Shown one piece after another: positions 33,609-43,068 of a stretch of DNA of 64,000 bases. The notes under the pieces were generated by a model. The model had not been told where the DNA came from, made no database searches, and was given only the letters and a program-made list of their open reading frames with translations. Positions within the stretch are counted from its first letter, which is position 1. Each line of letters opens with the position of its first letter. Source of the DNA: JAKFWF01 sp031374115 (GTDB taxonomy: Bacteria; Pseudomonadota; Alphaproteobacteria; Rhizobiales; Hyphomicrobiaceae); assembly GCA_031374115.1 (NCBI GenBank), contig JANMNO010000106.1:108027-172026 (forward strand), read 5' to 3'. The position numbers and the translations under genes are program-made.

Positions 33609-33962
33609 ACAAAAATCCCCGGTCAGAACGAGAAATAGAAAATGAGACAATTCGAATAGACTAACGGCAAATTAGATCAGCACAATGATCGCATTCCGAT
33701 TATGACAAGCTGATGTCAAGTGAGCTTAATTTTAACCGACATAAGAGTATTAACTGAGCTTAATCGAAGTGATTTCTGCTAAAAAAGCCAACTTAATGCA
33801 AATAATTCCTTTGAACTGTTGATAATCAATTTACCCACCGCTTTCCCGGCAGTCTGACAATTTGTGGTTTTACCGCGAGATGCTGCTTCTGATCAGCGTC
33901 TCAAACAGATGGTCCGTATTTTGCAGACGCTGTATTCGATATTAGCAAAAGCGGTTTTTCGA
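33609..33962. other. 354-bp AT-rich intergenic region
   Basis: Clearly richer in A+T than the rest of the window, especially 33655-33855. The 10-mer TGAGCTTAAT occurs twice in direct orientation (33721-33730 and 33755-33764), 34 bases apart, about three helical turns. No gene or tRNA is seen; it separates two divergently read unknown genes and could be a foreign segment or a bound, silenced promoter. Confidence 0.55.
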
Positions 33963-34418
33963 ATGCTCGACGTCAAATACAAGATCGCCAGCCAAGGACG
34001 CCCGCGTGTTTTTATCCACATCGGCACGGCCCTGGTCCTACTCATGACCTCCGGGTGCGCGCACGATCGCTCGCGCGGGCAGTCAGCACACGGCATGGAA
34101 AATCCACCGCCCGTTCGTCCGATGGTGGGTCGCGAAGCAACCGCAATACCGAGAGTCAAAGACGATACCTCACCGAAGGGCGAGCGTGCGATTGCGCCGT
34201 ACCACTGGATCAAGCCGCAGCCACCACGGTGTATGATTACCGATGCGAGTGTACCGGGCACGGCTGCGACAAGCCCGGCGCAGCCGTCCAACGTCAACTC
34301 GAAAAGTCTGGAAGTGCTGGTGCTTGGCCTTGAGCGGGACTGTTACAAGAAAGCCGAGACCGACGTGCGATTCCGACTTCTCCGGCTTCAAAAGGCAATT
34401 CCCCGCGACTTGCGGTAG
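33963..34418 (+). CDS. putative lipoprotein of unknown function
   Basis: A 151-residue protein. An N-terminal signal ends in the lipobox-like LLMTSGC, so the mature form would begin with an acylated Cys at about residue 32. The mature part is Pro-rich (NPPPVRPM, KPQPP), contains two further cysteines (RCMITD, DCYKKAE) and ends in a helical basic stretch. The start is uncertain: the ATG at 33963 gives a conventional basic signal; a downstream GTG has the better AAGGA box but leaves a short, uncharged signal. Not a family I recognise. Confidence 0.6.
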   Translation: MLDVKYKIASQGRPRVFIHIGTALVLLMTSGCAHDRSRGQSAHGMENPPPVRPMVGREATAIPRVKDDTSPKGERAIAPYHWIKPQPPRCMITDASVPGTAATSPAQPSNVNSKSLEVLVLGLERDCYKKAETDVRFRLLRLQKAIPRDLR

Positions 34419-34440
34419 CTGGTCTCTCCCCTAACAGCCG

Positions 34441-35424
34441 CTATCGGGCGAAGCGCGAGGTCGCCGCCACCAACTCGTGCATGATGCCTGGCTCGGTCAT
34501 CGCATGGCCGGCATCGGGTACGATCCGGAGCTCACCGCTGGGCCACGCCTTATGCAGGTCCCACGCATTTTTCATCGGCGTTACGACGTCGTACCGGCCA
34601 TGGATGATGACGCCGGGAACATTGGCTATCCGATAGGCCTCACGTAGCAGCTGATCGTCTGCGTCGAAGAAACCGCGGTTTACGAAGTAGTGGCACTCGA
34701 TGCGTGCAAAGGCGATCGCATAACTATCGGCGCCGAACAGCTTCACCCGCTCGGGGTCTTGATAAAGCGACAACGTTGTGCCTTCCCACGTGCTCCAGGC
34801 GCGCGCCGCGGCTAGTTGCTGTGAGCGATCGGGGTGCGTTAGACGGCGATAGTAGGCACCAATCATGTCGCTTCGCTCGGCCGGTGGAATCAGACTTCGA
34901 TAGGCCTCGAATGCGTCGGGAAAAATCCAACTGCAACCATCCTGATAGAACCAATCAAGTTCGGATCGCCGCAGAAGGAATATGCCACGCAACACGAGTT
35001 GCAACACGCGACCGGCGTGGTGCTCGGCGTAACACAGCGCGAGTGTCGACCCCCACGACCCACCCATCACCTGCCATTGGTCGACGCCCAGGTGAACCCG
35101 CAGGCGTTCCATATCGTCGACAAGATCCCACGTGGTATTGTTGTCAAGCGATGCATGCGGCGCAGAGCGGCCGCAACCGCGCTGATCGAACAAAATGATG
35201 CGATACCGCGATGGGTCGTGATAGCGTCGCATGGTTGGGTTTGCCCCGCCGCCGGGGCCGCCATGAACGATAAGCGCAGGTATGCCGCGCGGGTTGCCGC
35301 ACGTTTCCCAATAGATTTCGTGTCCACCGGGCACCGCCAATCGACCGGCTGCATAAGGCTCGATTGGCGAGTAGATACCGTTTCGGTCGGCGCTCGTCGC
35401 AGGAACTAGGGATCTCGCATTCAT
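34441..35424 (-). CDS. pip: prolyl aminopeptidase (S33)
   Basis: Cytosolic alpha/beta-hydrolase of 327 residues that removes N-terminal proline from peptides. Motifs: oxyanion-hole HGGPGGG, nucleophile elbow GGSWGS (Ser123), the Asp in GRYDVVTP, and the His in DAGHAM near the C-terminus, with the cap domain carrying WEGTTLSL between. All match Pip closely, including the YSPIEPY opening. I start at the ATG at 35424; 13 more codons upstream are open but atypical. It is a single gene converging with the small lipoprotein gene. Confidence 0.94.
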   Translation of the reverse strand: MNARSLVPATSADRNGIYSPIEPYAAGRLAVPGGHEIYWETCGNPRGIPALIVHGGPGGGANPTMRRYHDPSRYRIILFDQRGCGRSAPHASLDNNTTWDLVDDMERLRVHLGVDQWQVMGGSWGSTLALCYAEHHAGRVLQLVLRGIFLLRRSELDWFYQDGCSWIFPDAFEAYRSLIPPAERSDMIGAYYRRLTHPDRSQQLAAARAWSTWEGTTLSLYQDPERVKLFGADSYAIAFARIECHYFVNRGFFDADDQLLREAYRIANVPGVIIHGRYDVVTPMKNAWDLHKAWPSGELRIVPDAGHAMTEPGIMHELVAATSRFAR

Positions 35425-35506
35425 CTGATCGACGACGCCAAGGTGAGCGAGACTTCTAAACAAGGCCTGATTGTTCCACGTCTAGTCTAACTCGTTCGCA
35501 GTCACG

Positions 35507-36430
35507 TCAACGCGTCGGAACTGGCTTCTCGCCACGATAGTCGTAAAATCCACGCTTCGTCTTGCGGCCAAGCCACCCTGCCTCGACATACTTTACCAGT
35601 AGTGGGCAAGGGCGATACTTCGAATCCGCCAAGCCTTCATACAGCACCTGCATCACTGACAGGCATGTGTCGAGACCGATGAAATCGGCGAGCTCCAGCG
35701 GGCCCATCGGATGATTGGCGCCGAGCTTCAAGGCCTTGTCGATCGCCTCCACAGTGCCGACGCCTTCGTACAAGGTGTAGACAGCTTCATTGATCATGGG
35801 CAGCAGGATACGGTTGACGATAAAGGCGGGAAAATCTTCCGAAACCGCGATCGTCTTGCCCAGGCTCGCCACGAAAACCTTGGCGGCGGTAAAGGTTACA
35901 TCATCGGTTGCTATGCCACGGATCAACTCGACGAGCTGCATTAGCGGCACCGGGTTCATGTAGTGCATGCCGATGAACAACTCAGGGCGATCGGTCGACG
36001 CTGCAAGTCGCGTTATCGAGATCGATGAAGTGTTGGATGCGACTAGCGCTTTCGGCTGTAGGTGGGGGCAAAGCTCGCCGAAGATCTTGCGCTTGATCCC
36101 CTCGTCTTCAACCGCCGCTTCGATCACGAGATCGCAGTTGCCTAGGTCCTTGTAACTAGCCGCGTAACTGATCCGCTTTAAAGCGGCTCGCATTTCTGCT
36201 TCCTTGAGCAGCCCCTTGCCTACCTGCCGCGACATATTCTTTTCTACGGCCGCCAGGCCCGCCTCGACACGTGTCTTCTCGATATCGTTGAGTGCGACGT
36301 CATATCCCGAAGCAGCAATTACGTGCGCGATGCCGCTGCCCATCTGGCCGGCACCGATGATGCCAATACGCTTGATCGTATTGCTCTTCTCCAGAAACGC
36401 TGCTGGCTTGATCTTCGCAGGGGCATCCAT
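35507..36430 (-). CDS. hbdA: 3-hydroxybutyryl-CoA dehydrogenase
   Basis: NAD(P)-dependent oxidation of (S)-3-hydroxybutyryl-CoA to acetoacetyl-CoA, 307 residues. The N-terminal Rossmann motif is GIIGAGQMGSGIAHV, the catalytic HYMNPVP (His) and the Glu of the NAD domain are present, and the C-terminal helical domain includes ANHPMGPLELADFIGLD. About 18 residues precede the Rossmann strand, slightly longer than usual. It follows etfA on the same strand with 41 bases between, so etfB-etfA-hbd act together: the flavoprotein accepts electrons from acyl-CoA dehydrogenases in the same short-chain pathway. PHB turnover also meets it through acetoacetyl-CoA. Confidence 0.94.
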   Translation of the reverse strand: MDAPAKIKPAAFLEKSNTIKRIGIIGAGQMGSGIAHVIAASGYDVALNDIEKTRVEAGLAAVEKNMSRQVGKGLLKEAEMRAALKRISYAASYKDLGNCDLVIEAAVEDEGIKRKIFGELCPHLQPKALVASNTSSISITRLAASTDRPELFIGMHYMNPVPLMQLVELIRGIATDDVTFTAAKVFVASLGKTIAVSEDFPAFIVNRILLPMINEAVYTLYEGVGTVEAIDKALKLGANHPMGPLELADFIGLDTCLSVMQVLYEGLADSKYRPCPLLVKYVEAGWLGRKTKRGFYDYRGEKPVPTR

Positions 36431-36471
36431 GGTCGTGTGATCCTTGTTGGCGACTGCTGTCCGGCGCTATC

Positions 36472-37416
36472 TTAGCGCCCGGCCTTTTGCAATTCGCTTT
36501 CGAGTTCGGGAAGCACTTGGAACAAATCTCCCACCAGGCCGTAGTCGGCGACTTGAAAGATCGGCGCCTCGGCATCCTTGTTGATGGCGACGATGATTTT
36601 CGAATCCTTCATGCCCGCCAGATGTTGAATGGCCCCGGATATCCCCACCGCGATGTAGAGGTCGGGTGCTACCACTTTGCCGGTCTGGCCGACCTGGTAG
36701 TCGTTGGGCACGAAGCCCGCGTCGACCGCAGCGCGGCTCGCGCCCATGGCAGCGCCCAAACGATCGGCCACCGGCTCGATGTACTTTTTGAAGTTCTCGC
36801 CGGACTGCATGCCGCGGCCGCCCGAGATGACGACCTTGGCCGAGGCAAGTTCTGGCCGGTCGGAGCGAGCAATTTCGGCCTTTTCGAAGGTCGTCAAGCC
36901 AACCACTGCGGGCACACTTACATTTTCGATCGAGGCTGAGCCACCCTCCGGCTGAGCTGCGAACGCTGCTGCCCGCACCGTAATGATCCTCTTTGCATCG
37001 AGCGATTGCACCGTCTGAATGGCGTTACCGGCGTATATCGGGCGCTCGAACGTATCGGGCGATTTGACCGCCGTAATCTCGGAAATTTGCATCACGTCGA
37101 GATTGGCAGCGATTCGAGGCATCAGGTTCTTTGCGGCGGCGGTAGCAGCGGCAACGACGGCGTCATAGCCCGGCATCATCGGCACCACGAGCGCGGTAAT
37201 CTCCTCGGCAATTTGGTTGGCAAACTGCGGGCCGTCGGCGACAAATACCTTCGTTACGCCCTTGAGCTTGGCTGCGGCTTCCGCCGCTGGCTTGCAGTTG
37301 TGGCCAGCGACCAGCACATGCACATCGCCACCGATGGCGATGGCAGCCGTCAGTGCCTTTGCGGTCAATGCGTTCAGCGCGTCGTTCGAATGCTCTGCGA
37401 TCAACAGCGTCGTCAT
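36472..37416 (-). CDS. etfA: electron transfer flavoprotein subunit alpha
   Basis: FAD-binding subunit of ETF, which takes electrons from acyl-CoA dehydrogenases and passes them to ETF-ubiquinone oxidoreductase. The protein has 314 residues. The N-terminal half is the conserved adenine-nucleotide-like fold, and the C-terminal half holds the FAD signature VISGGRGMQSGENF and LYIAVGISGAIQHLAGM with AINKDAEAPIFQVADYGLVGD. Its ATG overlaps the etfB stop by one base (TGATG), so expression is coupled to keep the subunits equimolar. Confidence 0.97.
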   Translation of the reverse strand: MTTLLIAEHSNDALNALTAKALTAAIAIGGDVHVLVAGHNCKPAAEAAAKLKGVTKVFVADGPQFANQIAEEITALVVPMMPGYDAVVAAATAAAKNLMPRIAANLDVMQISEITAVKSPDTFERPIYAGNAIQTVQSLDAKRIITVRAAAFAAQPEGGSASIENVSVPAVVGLTTFEKAEIARSDRPELASAKVVISGGRGMQSGENFKKYIEPVADRLGAAMGASRAAVDAGFVPNDYQVGQTGKVVAPDLYIAVGISGAIQHLAGMKDSKIIVAINKDAEAPIFQVADYGLVGDLFQVLPELESELQKAGR

Positions 37417-38171
37417 CAGATTACCCCTGCCTCGGACTTCAATTTCTGCACCAGCTCGGCAGCGTTTGCGACTTTCACGCCCGATTTACGAGCGGGCGGC
37501 TCGACCGTCTTCAACACCTTAAGGCGTGGCGCGATATCGACCCCGAAATCCGCCGGTTTCTTGATGTCGAGCGGTTTTTTCTTGGCTTTCATGATGTTTG
37601 GCAACGACGCATAACGCGGTTCGTTCAGTCGAAGATCGGTGGTGACGATAACTGGCATCTTCAAAGCCAAGACTTCCAACCCGCCATCGACTTCACGGGT
37701 GACATGCGCAGTCTCGCCATCGATCGCAATCTTCGATGCGAACGTCGCCTGCGCCCAACCCAGAAGAGCTGCAAGCATCTGCCCGGTCTGATTGCAGTCG
37801 TCGTCTATCGCCTGCTTTCCGAGGATTACGATGCCCGGCTTTTCCGCGTCCACGATTGCCTTCAACAACTTCGCGACTGCGAGCGGCTCGACGCTTTCAC
37901 CTTCTGGCGTTTCAACCAGGATGCCCCGGTCGGCGCCCATGGCGAGCGCCGTGCGCAACGTCTCTTGAGACTTAGCCGCCCCGATCGAAACAGCGACAAT
38001 TTCAGTGACAACGCCCTTCTCCTTCAGCCTGATTGCCTCTTCGACGGCAATTTCATCGAAGGGATTCATCGACATCTTGACGTTGGCGAGTTCGATGCCC
38101 GTCCCGTCAGGCTTGACGCGGATCTTGACATTATAGTCGACCACGCGCTTGACGGGCACGAGGATTTTCAT
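37416..38171 (-). CDS. etfB: electron transfer flavoprotein subunit beta
   Basis: AMP-binding partner subunit of ETF, 251 residues. It opens MKILVPVKRVVDYNVKIRVK and has the ETF-beta signature VTREVDGGLEVLALKMPVIVTTDLRLNEPRYASL, including the recognition-loop Leu region that docks to dehydrogenases. Strong AGGAG precedes the ATG. First gene of the etfB-etfA-hbd operon. Confidence 0.97.
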   Translation of the reverse strand: MKILVPVKRVVDYNVKIRVKPDGTGIELANVKMSMNPFDEIAVEEAIRLKEKGVVTEIVAVSIGAAKSQETLRTALAMGADRGILVETPEGESVEPLAVAKLLKAIVDAEKPGIVILGKQAIDDDCNQTGQMLAALLGWAQATFASKIAIDGETAHVTREVDGGLEVLALKMPVIVTTDLRLNEPRYASLPNIMKAKKKPLDIKKPADFGVDIAPRLKVLKTVEPPARKSGVKVANAAELVQKLKSEAGVI

Positions 38172-38444
38172 GGCTCAGCTCAGCTCCTGAACTTGGGAAT
38201 CGGGCGGCGACCGCATCGCATCGTCGTGCAGCAACGATTATACGTGCTGCCAAAAACCACGCGGCGGCGTTTGTTTTGTTTCAAGCGAATGCAACTGGCT
38301 AATTACGCGGCGCGTCAGCCTCCAGCCTTCGCACCTGCACAAAGCAGCGTATTCATGAGGTTCGGCGCTGTCAATTGCGCCATTGTGAGCAACCGAGTTG
38401 CGCGGTCATGCCTAGAATACGGGCAATGCGCAGGCGGACGGTTT

Positions 38445-39140
38445 TCACGCGAATAGCCGTACGCCCGGCCGCCGAAGCACTAGGACGAGAGCCGCACCTG
38501 CGGCCAGACCGCCAATGTGTGCCCACCACGCGATCGGCATCGGCGGACCGGACTGCGGTAGAGCGACCATCACCAACTGCGTCACGATCCAAGCGCCAAG
38601 GGCGAACGCCGCAGAAATGCGTAGCGGTATAAATCGGAATGCAAGCACCCACACCATCACCCGAGGATATAACAGCACGTAAGCCGCTATAACGCCTGCT
38701 ACGGCTCCGCTCGCACCGATCAAAGGTACCGCTGAGCCAGGTTGCATGGCGGCGTGGGCGATGCCCGCGAAAACGCCGCATGCAAGATAGAAGAACAGGT
38801 ACTTCGCGTGTCCCATCGCGTCTTCGACGTTGTCGCCGAACACCCAGAGAAATAACATGTTGGTGGCGACATGCCAGATGTCGCCATGAAAGAACATGTA
38901 CGAAAGCAACGTCGCCCACGCCGGCAATCCTAACAGTTCCGATGGCAGCGCGATTGTCGTCCCAACGGTTCGGCCGCCGAGCAGATCGGCCGGGACGACG
39001 CCGAAACCCGCGACGACGTGTGCTGGCAGCCCAGTCGCTTCCAAGGCGAAGATCGCGAGATTGATCACGACCAGGGTGAAGGTGACGTATTGAAACCTTA
39101 TCAAGCGGAGCGGATTGGTATCATATACGGGCACGAACAC
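38445..39140 (-). CDS. rhomboid-family intramembrane serine protease
   Basis: Six-helix inner-membrane protease of 231 residues. The catalytic dyad is visible: Ser144 in GASGAVAG (helix 4) and His208 in WWAHIGGLAAG (helix 6). The WRxL-like loop reads LSYMFFHGDIWHVATNMLFLWVFG, giving the conserved His and Asn of the oxyanion site. Substrates are unknown; bacterial rhomboids process few known targets. It lies 30 bases behind the adenosyltransferase gene on the same strand and is probably cotranscribed. Confidence 0.93.
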   Translation of the reverse strand: MFVPVYDTNPLRLIRFQYVTFTLVVINLAIFALEATGLPAHVVAGFGVVPADLLGGRTVGTTIALPSELLGLPAWATLLSYMFFHGDIWHVATNMLFLWVFGDNVEDAMGHAKYLFFYLACGVFAGIAHAAMQPGSAVPLIGASGAVAGVIAAYVLLYPRVMVWVLAFRFIPLRISAAFALGAWIVTQLVMVALPQSGPPMPIAWWAHIGGLAAGAALVLVLRRPGVRLFA

Positions 39141-39170
39141 TTAAGTTGCCTCCGGCGAATGTTGCTCAGC

Positions 39171-39752
39171 TCAACGGTTCTTTCCCGGCACCCAGAGAAC
39201 ATCACCCTTACCCTTGTCGTTCACATAGCGGCTGGCGACGAACAGAAAATCGGACAAGCGATTGACATAGGTCAGCGTCGGCTTGCTCACCGGTTCGTGT
39301 GTGTCGGCCATTAGCTCGACGATCAACCGCTCCGCTCGCCGTGTCACGGTGCGCGCGACATGCAACGCTGCGGCGGCGGCCGTGCCCCCCGGCAGAACGA
39401 ACGACCGCAGCGGGTCGAGCTCGGCATTGAGTTCGTCGATCTCACGCTCGAGACGCGCAACCTGACCTTCGGTGATACGCAGCGGTTCGTACTCGAGTTT
39501 CTTGCTGCGGTCCGGCACGCACAAATCAGCGCCGAGATCGAACAGATCGTTTTGGATGCGCAATAACATCGCGTCGACGCGAGTGTCGGCCGGGGTCAGG
39601 TGAATTCGTGCCATGCCGATGGCTGAATTAGCCTCGTCGACAGTGCCATAAGCGGACACGCGCGCGCCGTCCTTACGGACCCGCTCGCCGTCGCCGAGGC
39701 CCGTCGTCCCATCGTCGCCGGTCTTCGTATAGATCTTGTTCAAGACGACCAT
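39171..39752 (-). CDS. PduO-type cob(I)yrinic acid a,c-diamide/cob(I)alamin adenosyltransferase
   Basis: Transfers the 5'-deoxyadenosyl group from ATP to cob(I)alamin, making coenzyme B12. It has 193 residues and a trimeric helical-bundle signature: the ATP-binding KIYTKTGDDGTTGLGDGERVRK at the N-terminus, YGTVDEANSAIG, and FVLPGGTAAAAALHVARTVTRRAER with the catalytic Arg region. No cobalamin synthesis genes adjoin it; methylmalonyl-CoA mutase is a likely user elsewhere. It lies 23 bases after the twin-TM gene. Confidence 0.95.
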   Translation of the reverse strand: MVVLNKIYTKTGDDGTTGLGDGERVRKDGARVSAYGTVDEANSAIGMARIHLTPADTRVDAMLLRIQNDLFDLGADLCVPDRSKKLEYEPLRITEGQVARLEREIDELNAELDPLRSFVLPGGTAAAAALHVARTVTRRAERLIVELMADTHEPVSKPTLTYVNRLSDFLFVASRYVNDKGKGDVLWVPGKNR

Positions 39753-39775
39753 GGGACGTGCCTGCTATTTTTTGT

Positions 39776-39964
39776 TTAACGCCGGAAATACACAGCCAAC
39801 ATAATCACGACAATCGCGACAAACTGGAGGCCGACACGCCAGCGCATAAAGAGTTGGCTACGGCTGGAGCTGTCGCCTTTCAGCATATTGTACAGACCAA
39901 AACCAAGCGCAATCAGCACAGCGATCGCGGCAACCGTCGTAAGATGGAAAAATAAATCCGACAT
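39776..39964 (-). CDS. small twin-transmembrane protein
   Basis: A 62-residue membrane protein: helix 1 at residues 6-27, a basic loop (KGDSSSRSQLFMRWR), helix 2 at 44-58, and a short RR end. This resembles the HIG1/twin-transmembrane small proteins found beside the PduO adenosyltransferase in Alphaproteobacteria. HIG1 proteins modulate respiratory complexes in mitochondria; no bacterial role is established. Cotranscription with the adenosyltransferase and rhomboid genes is likely. Confidence 0.82.
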   Translation of the reverse strand: MSDLFFHLTTVAAIAVLIALGFGLYNMLKGDSSSRSQLFMRWRVGLQFVAIVVIMLAVYFRR

Positions 39965-40190
39965 CCGCGCTCCCGCCTGTGGCCGATCACGCGGTCATAG
40001 GCGCGAGTTTGGAGGCATGCAAATACCAAGTTGTCCCGCTGCAACGCGCCCAACAGCGATCGCCCGGACGATACCGAAAAATATCATTGTGAGTTGCACT
40101 GCAAAACAATTGCCTTAATCATGGCGCTGTTGAAAGAATCGCTTCTTTCCGGCAACCGGCGAAGCCAAATTTGATTGAATTGGATTAAGC

Positions 40191-41651
40191 TTGCATATTC
40201 CGACCAACGCAACGACAGCTTCCGGGCCGCCGATCGGGCAAGGCTGGCGGCGTCTCTCGTCCGTCGGCTTGGCTGCCTTGCTGTCGTGCTATCCCCCGGT
40301 ACTTGCGCAAGAGCCTACCCGCGACTTGAAAGCCAGCCGGCAAAAGCTCGAAGCGGCCGAATCGCGGGCGAAGCAGCTGCAGTCCGACGTTTCCCAGATG
40401 GATCTCGAACGCGCACGCCTCAACGCGCAATTGCAAGACACCGCCCGCCTTATTCAACGCAGCGAGGGTCAAATGTCGACCATCGAAGCGCGCCGGGACG
40501 AACTCGATAGCCAGCAGAAGTTGTTGCAAGGCTCCCTTGCTCAGCGTCATGGTCAGATCGCTGCCCTCCTGTCCGCCATGCAGCGGATGGGCCGAAACCC
40601 GCCGCCGGTCATCATTACCAAGCGTGAAGACGCTTTGCAGATGGTGCGCAGCGCCATGCTGCTTGCCCGCGCGTTCCCGGAACTTCGCACCCAGGCCGAA
40701 GATTTAGCAAGCCGGTTGAGCGAACTCGCTCGTGTAATGAGTGACATCAAGAATGAACGCGACAAACTCGAATCCGAGACGACGCGGTTGAAGGATGCCC
40801 AGCTCCGGCTTGCCAGCTTGATGGAGGTCAAGCGCCGCACCTTGTCCGAACGCCAGGAACAACTGGAGGATGTTCGCAAAGCTGCGAGCGAAATCTCAAA
40901 AAGCGTCACGGACCTGTCGGAATTGATAACCAAGCTCGACCGCGCGGTCGCCGACAATACTTCGCTTGGTGCTTACGAGAAGCAAGCTGCTGCAGCATCA
41001 GCGCCTTTGCCCGCGTCCACCGAACCGGTCCCGGCAGGTATCCAGGCGGCTCCGGCACTAGCTCCGATCGATCCGGCGATGGGCAAGGCGCCGGACGCGC
41101 CCATCACCAAAGCTGAGCCGAAAATCGTCATAGCGGCATTGCCGAAACTGCAGAACCCCTCGTATGAGCTTGCTCCGCAGGGCGGCGCGATGTCGGCTAA
41201 TCCGAGCCGGCTCATGCCCGCGATTCCGTTCCATCAAGCACGTGGCCAGCTGCCTTTGCCAGCGCAAGGCAAGCGTGTGATCACTTTTGGCGAGAAGATG
41301 CCCTCGGGTGGTTCTTCCAAAGGCTTGGTCATGGAAACCCGGCACGGCGCGCAGATAACTGCCCCCTGTGACGGTTGGGTCCTTTATGCAAGCGAGTTCC
41401 GGTCGTATGGTCAACTCTTGATTATCAACGGCGGCAATGGCTACCATGTCGTTCTTGCTGGCTTATCGCAGATCGATGTGCAACTCGGTCAGTTCGTGCT
41501 CGCTGGCGAGCCGATCGGAACGATGAGTGCCGCACCAAAAGGCAAGGCACAGGACAATGCCCCCGTCCTGTACGTTGAGTTCCGCAAGGAGGGGCGCCCC
41601 GTGGACCCTGAGCCCTGGTGGTCAGATGGTTCTAAAAAGGTGCAGGGATGA
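40191..41651 (+). CDS. envC: murein hydrolase activator EnvC-like protein (TTG start)
   Basis: Periplasmic activator of division amidases, 486 residues. A signal peptide (to about residue 40, PPVLAQ) precedes a long coiled coil (about 45-260, KASRQKLEAAESRAKQLQ onward), a Pro/Ala-rich linker, and a C-terminal LytM fold (about 370-480). In the LytM part the zinc ligands are missing: the expected H-x(3)-D and HxH positions read HGAQITAPCDGW, VLAGLSQ and VLYVEFRKEG. That matches EnvC, which activates but does not cut. The only sensible start that keeps the signal is TTG at 40191, with GGA upstream. Its stop overlaps ctpA by four bases. Confidence 0.88.
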   Translation: MHIPTNATTASGPPIGQGWRRLSSVGLAALLSCYPPVLAQEPTRDLKASRQKLEAAESRAKQLQSDVSQMDLERARLNAQLQDTARLIQRSEGQMSTIEARRDELDSQQKLLQGSLAQRHGQIAALLSAMQRMGRNPPPVIITKREDALQMVRSAMLLARAFPELRTQAEDLASRLSELARVMSDIKNERDKLESETTRLKDAQLRLASLMEVKRRTLSERQEQLEDVRKAASEISKSVTDLSELITKLDRAVADNTSLGAYEKQAAAASAPLPASTEPVPAGIQAAPALAPIDPAMGKAPDAPITKAEPKIVIAALPKLQNPSYELAPQGGAMSANPSRLMPAIPFHQARGQLPLPAQGKRVITFGEKMPSGGSSKGLVMETRHGAQITAPCDGWVLYASEFRSYGQLLIINGGNGYHVVLAGLSQIDVQLGQFVLAGEPIGTMSAAPKGKAQDNAPVLYVEFRKEGRPVDPEPWWSDGSKKVQG

Positions 41652-43039
41652 CGCGCAAATCTGACTTCGCATTCTGGTCTTTCATGGCGATGGCGGGTCT
41701 CGCAGGTGCGACGACCGTGCTCAACGTCAGCCGCACCTATTCGGCGACAACTCCAAACACGGAAATTTACCGGCAGCTCGACCTGTTTGGTGACGTGCTC
41801 GAACGCGTTCGCACCGACTACGTCGAAAAACCGGACGATGCGTCATTGGTCGAGAATGCAATCAACGGCATGCTCGCGGCGCTCGATCCGCATTCTGCCT
41901 ACCTATCGCCAAAGAGCTTCCGCGACATGCAGGTGCAGACGCGCGGCGAGTTTGGCGGTCTCGGCATCGAAGTGACGATGGAAAATGGCGTTGTCAAAGT
42001 GGTGTCGCCAATCGACGACACGCCGGCTTACAAGGCCGGTGTTCAGGCCAACGATCTCATCACCCACTTGGACAATGATCAGATCGTCGGTTTGACACTT
42101 GAACAGGCGGTCGAAAAAATGCGCGGACCGGTGAACACGCCGATCACGCTGACGGTGATCCGCAAGGGTCGTGACGAGCCGTTTGACATCAAAGTGACGC
42201 GCGACGTCATCCGCATCAACGCGGTCAAGTCGCGCCTCGAGCTCGATGGGGAGGTGATCTACACGAAGCTGTCGACGTTCAACGAACAGACCCATGGCAA
42301 CCTGGTGAAACAGGTCGAAGCGCTCAAGAAGCAGACGAACAAAAAAATCAAAGGCTACATTATCGACCTGCGCAATAATCCGGGCGGTTTGCTCGACCAG
42401 GCGATCTCGGTATCGGACGACTTCCTGGAGAAGGGCGCAATCGTTCTCACCAAAGGCCGCAACCTGGAAGAGACCCAGCGTAGCCAAGCGCGCGCCGGTG
42501 ATATCTCCGAGGGCAAGCGTATCCTCGTGTTGATCAACGGCGGCTCGGCCTCGGCGTCGGAAATCGTCGCTGGCGCATTGCAGGATCACAAGCGGGCGAC
42601 CGTCATCGGCACCCGCTCGTTCGGCAAGGGCTCAGTGCAAACGATCATACCGCTCGGCGCCAACGGCGCGTTACGGCTCACCACCGCGCGCTATTACACA
42701 CCGTCCGGCCGCTCGATCCAGGCCAAGGGTATCGACCCTGACATCATCGTCGAGCAGGAGTTGCCGGAGGACATGAAGGGCAAGGACAAACCACGCGGTG
42801 AAGCGAGCCTGCGGGGCCATTTGAAGAACGATCCCAAGGAGAAAGAGCAGTCTGGCTCCTCCGCCTACGTGCCGCGCGAGCCCGAAAAGGACACGCAGCT
42901 TCAGTACGCTCTCGCTATGCTTCGCGATGGCACCGAAGTGCCGCCTCTGACGGCACTTACGACGACGATACCGGCGCCGGCAACTCCAGCTCCAGGCGCG
43001 TCGATCCCGACACCAACGCCGGAAAAGAAAGCCGAATAA
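41648..43039 (+). CDS. ctpA: S41-family C-terminal processing peptidase
   Basis: Periplasmic or envelope protease of 463 residues that trims protein C-termini and, in relatives, peptidoglycan endopeptidases. An N-terminal signal/anchor (residues 9-25) is followed by a PDZ domain (about 100-175, GGLGIEVTMENG) and the protease core. The dyad is Ser302 in GGSASASEIV and Lys327 in SFGKGSVQ, 25 residues apart as in Prc. The last 90 residues are a Lys/Glu- then Pro/Thr-rich tail. ATGA overlap with envC shows coupling; this envC-ctpA pair is standard in Alphaproteobacteria. Confidence 0.95.
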   Translation: MTRKSDFAFWSFMAMAGLAGATTVLNVSRTYSATTPNTEIYRQLDLFGDVLERVRTDYVEKPDDASLVENAINGMLAALDPHSAYLSPKSFRDMQVQTRGEFGGLGIEVTMENGVVKVVSPIDDTPAYKAGVQANDLITHLDNDQIVGLTLEQAVEKMRGPVNTPITLTVIRKGRDEPFDIKVTRDVIRINAVKSRLELDGEVIYTKLSTFNEQTHGNLVKQVEALKKQTNKKIKGYIIDLRNNPGGLLDQAISVSDDFLEKGAIVLTKGRNLEETQRSQARAGDISEGKRILVLINGGSASASEIVAGALQDHKRATVIGTRSFGKGSVQTIIPLGANGALRLTTARYYTPSGRSIQAKGIDPDIIVEQELPEDMKGKDKPRGEASLRGHLKNDPKEKEQSGSSAYVPREPEKDTQLQYALAMLRDGTEVPPLTALTTTIPAPATPAPGASIPTPTPEKKAE

Positions 43040-43068
43040 TCGGCTCCGGCCGTTTGGAAATAAAGTTA

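Noticed and set aside
32148..34418. Phage or transposon remnant
   Set aside because: No integrase, transposase, terminal repeats or target duplication could be seen; only base composition is unusual.
37353..38456. Forward-strand open frame opposite etfB
   Set aside because: Antisense of etfB with no start signal or domain.
40191..41651. Active LytM endopeptidase
   Set aside because: Zinc-ligand positions of the LytM fold are replaced, so an EnvC-like activator is the better call.
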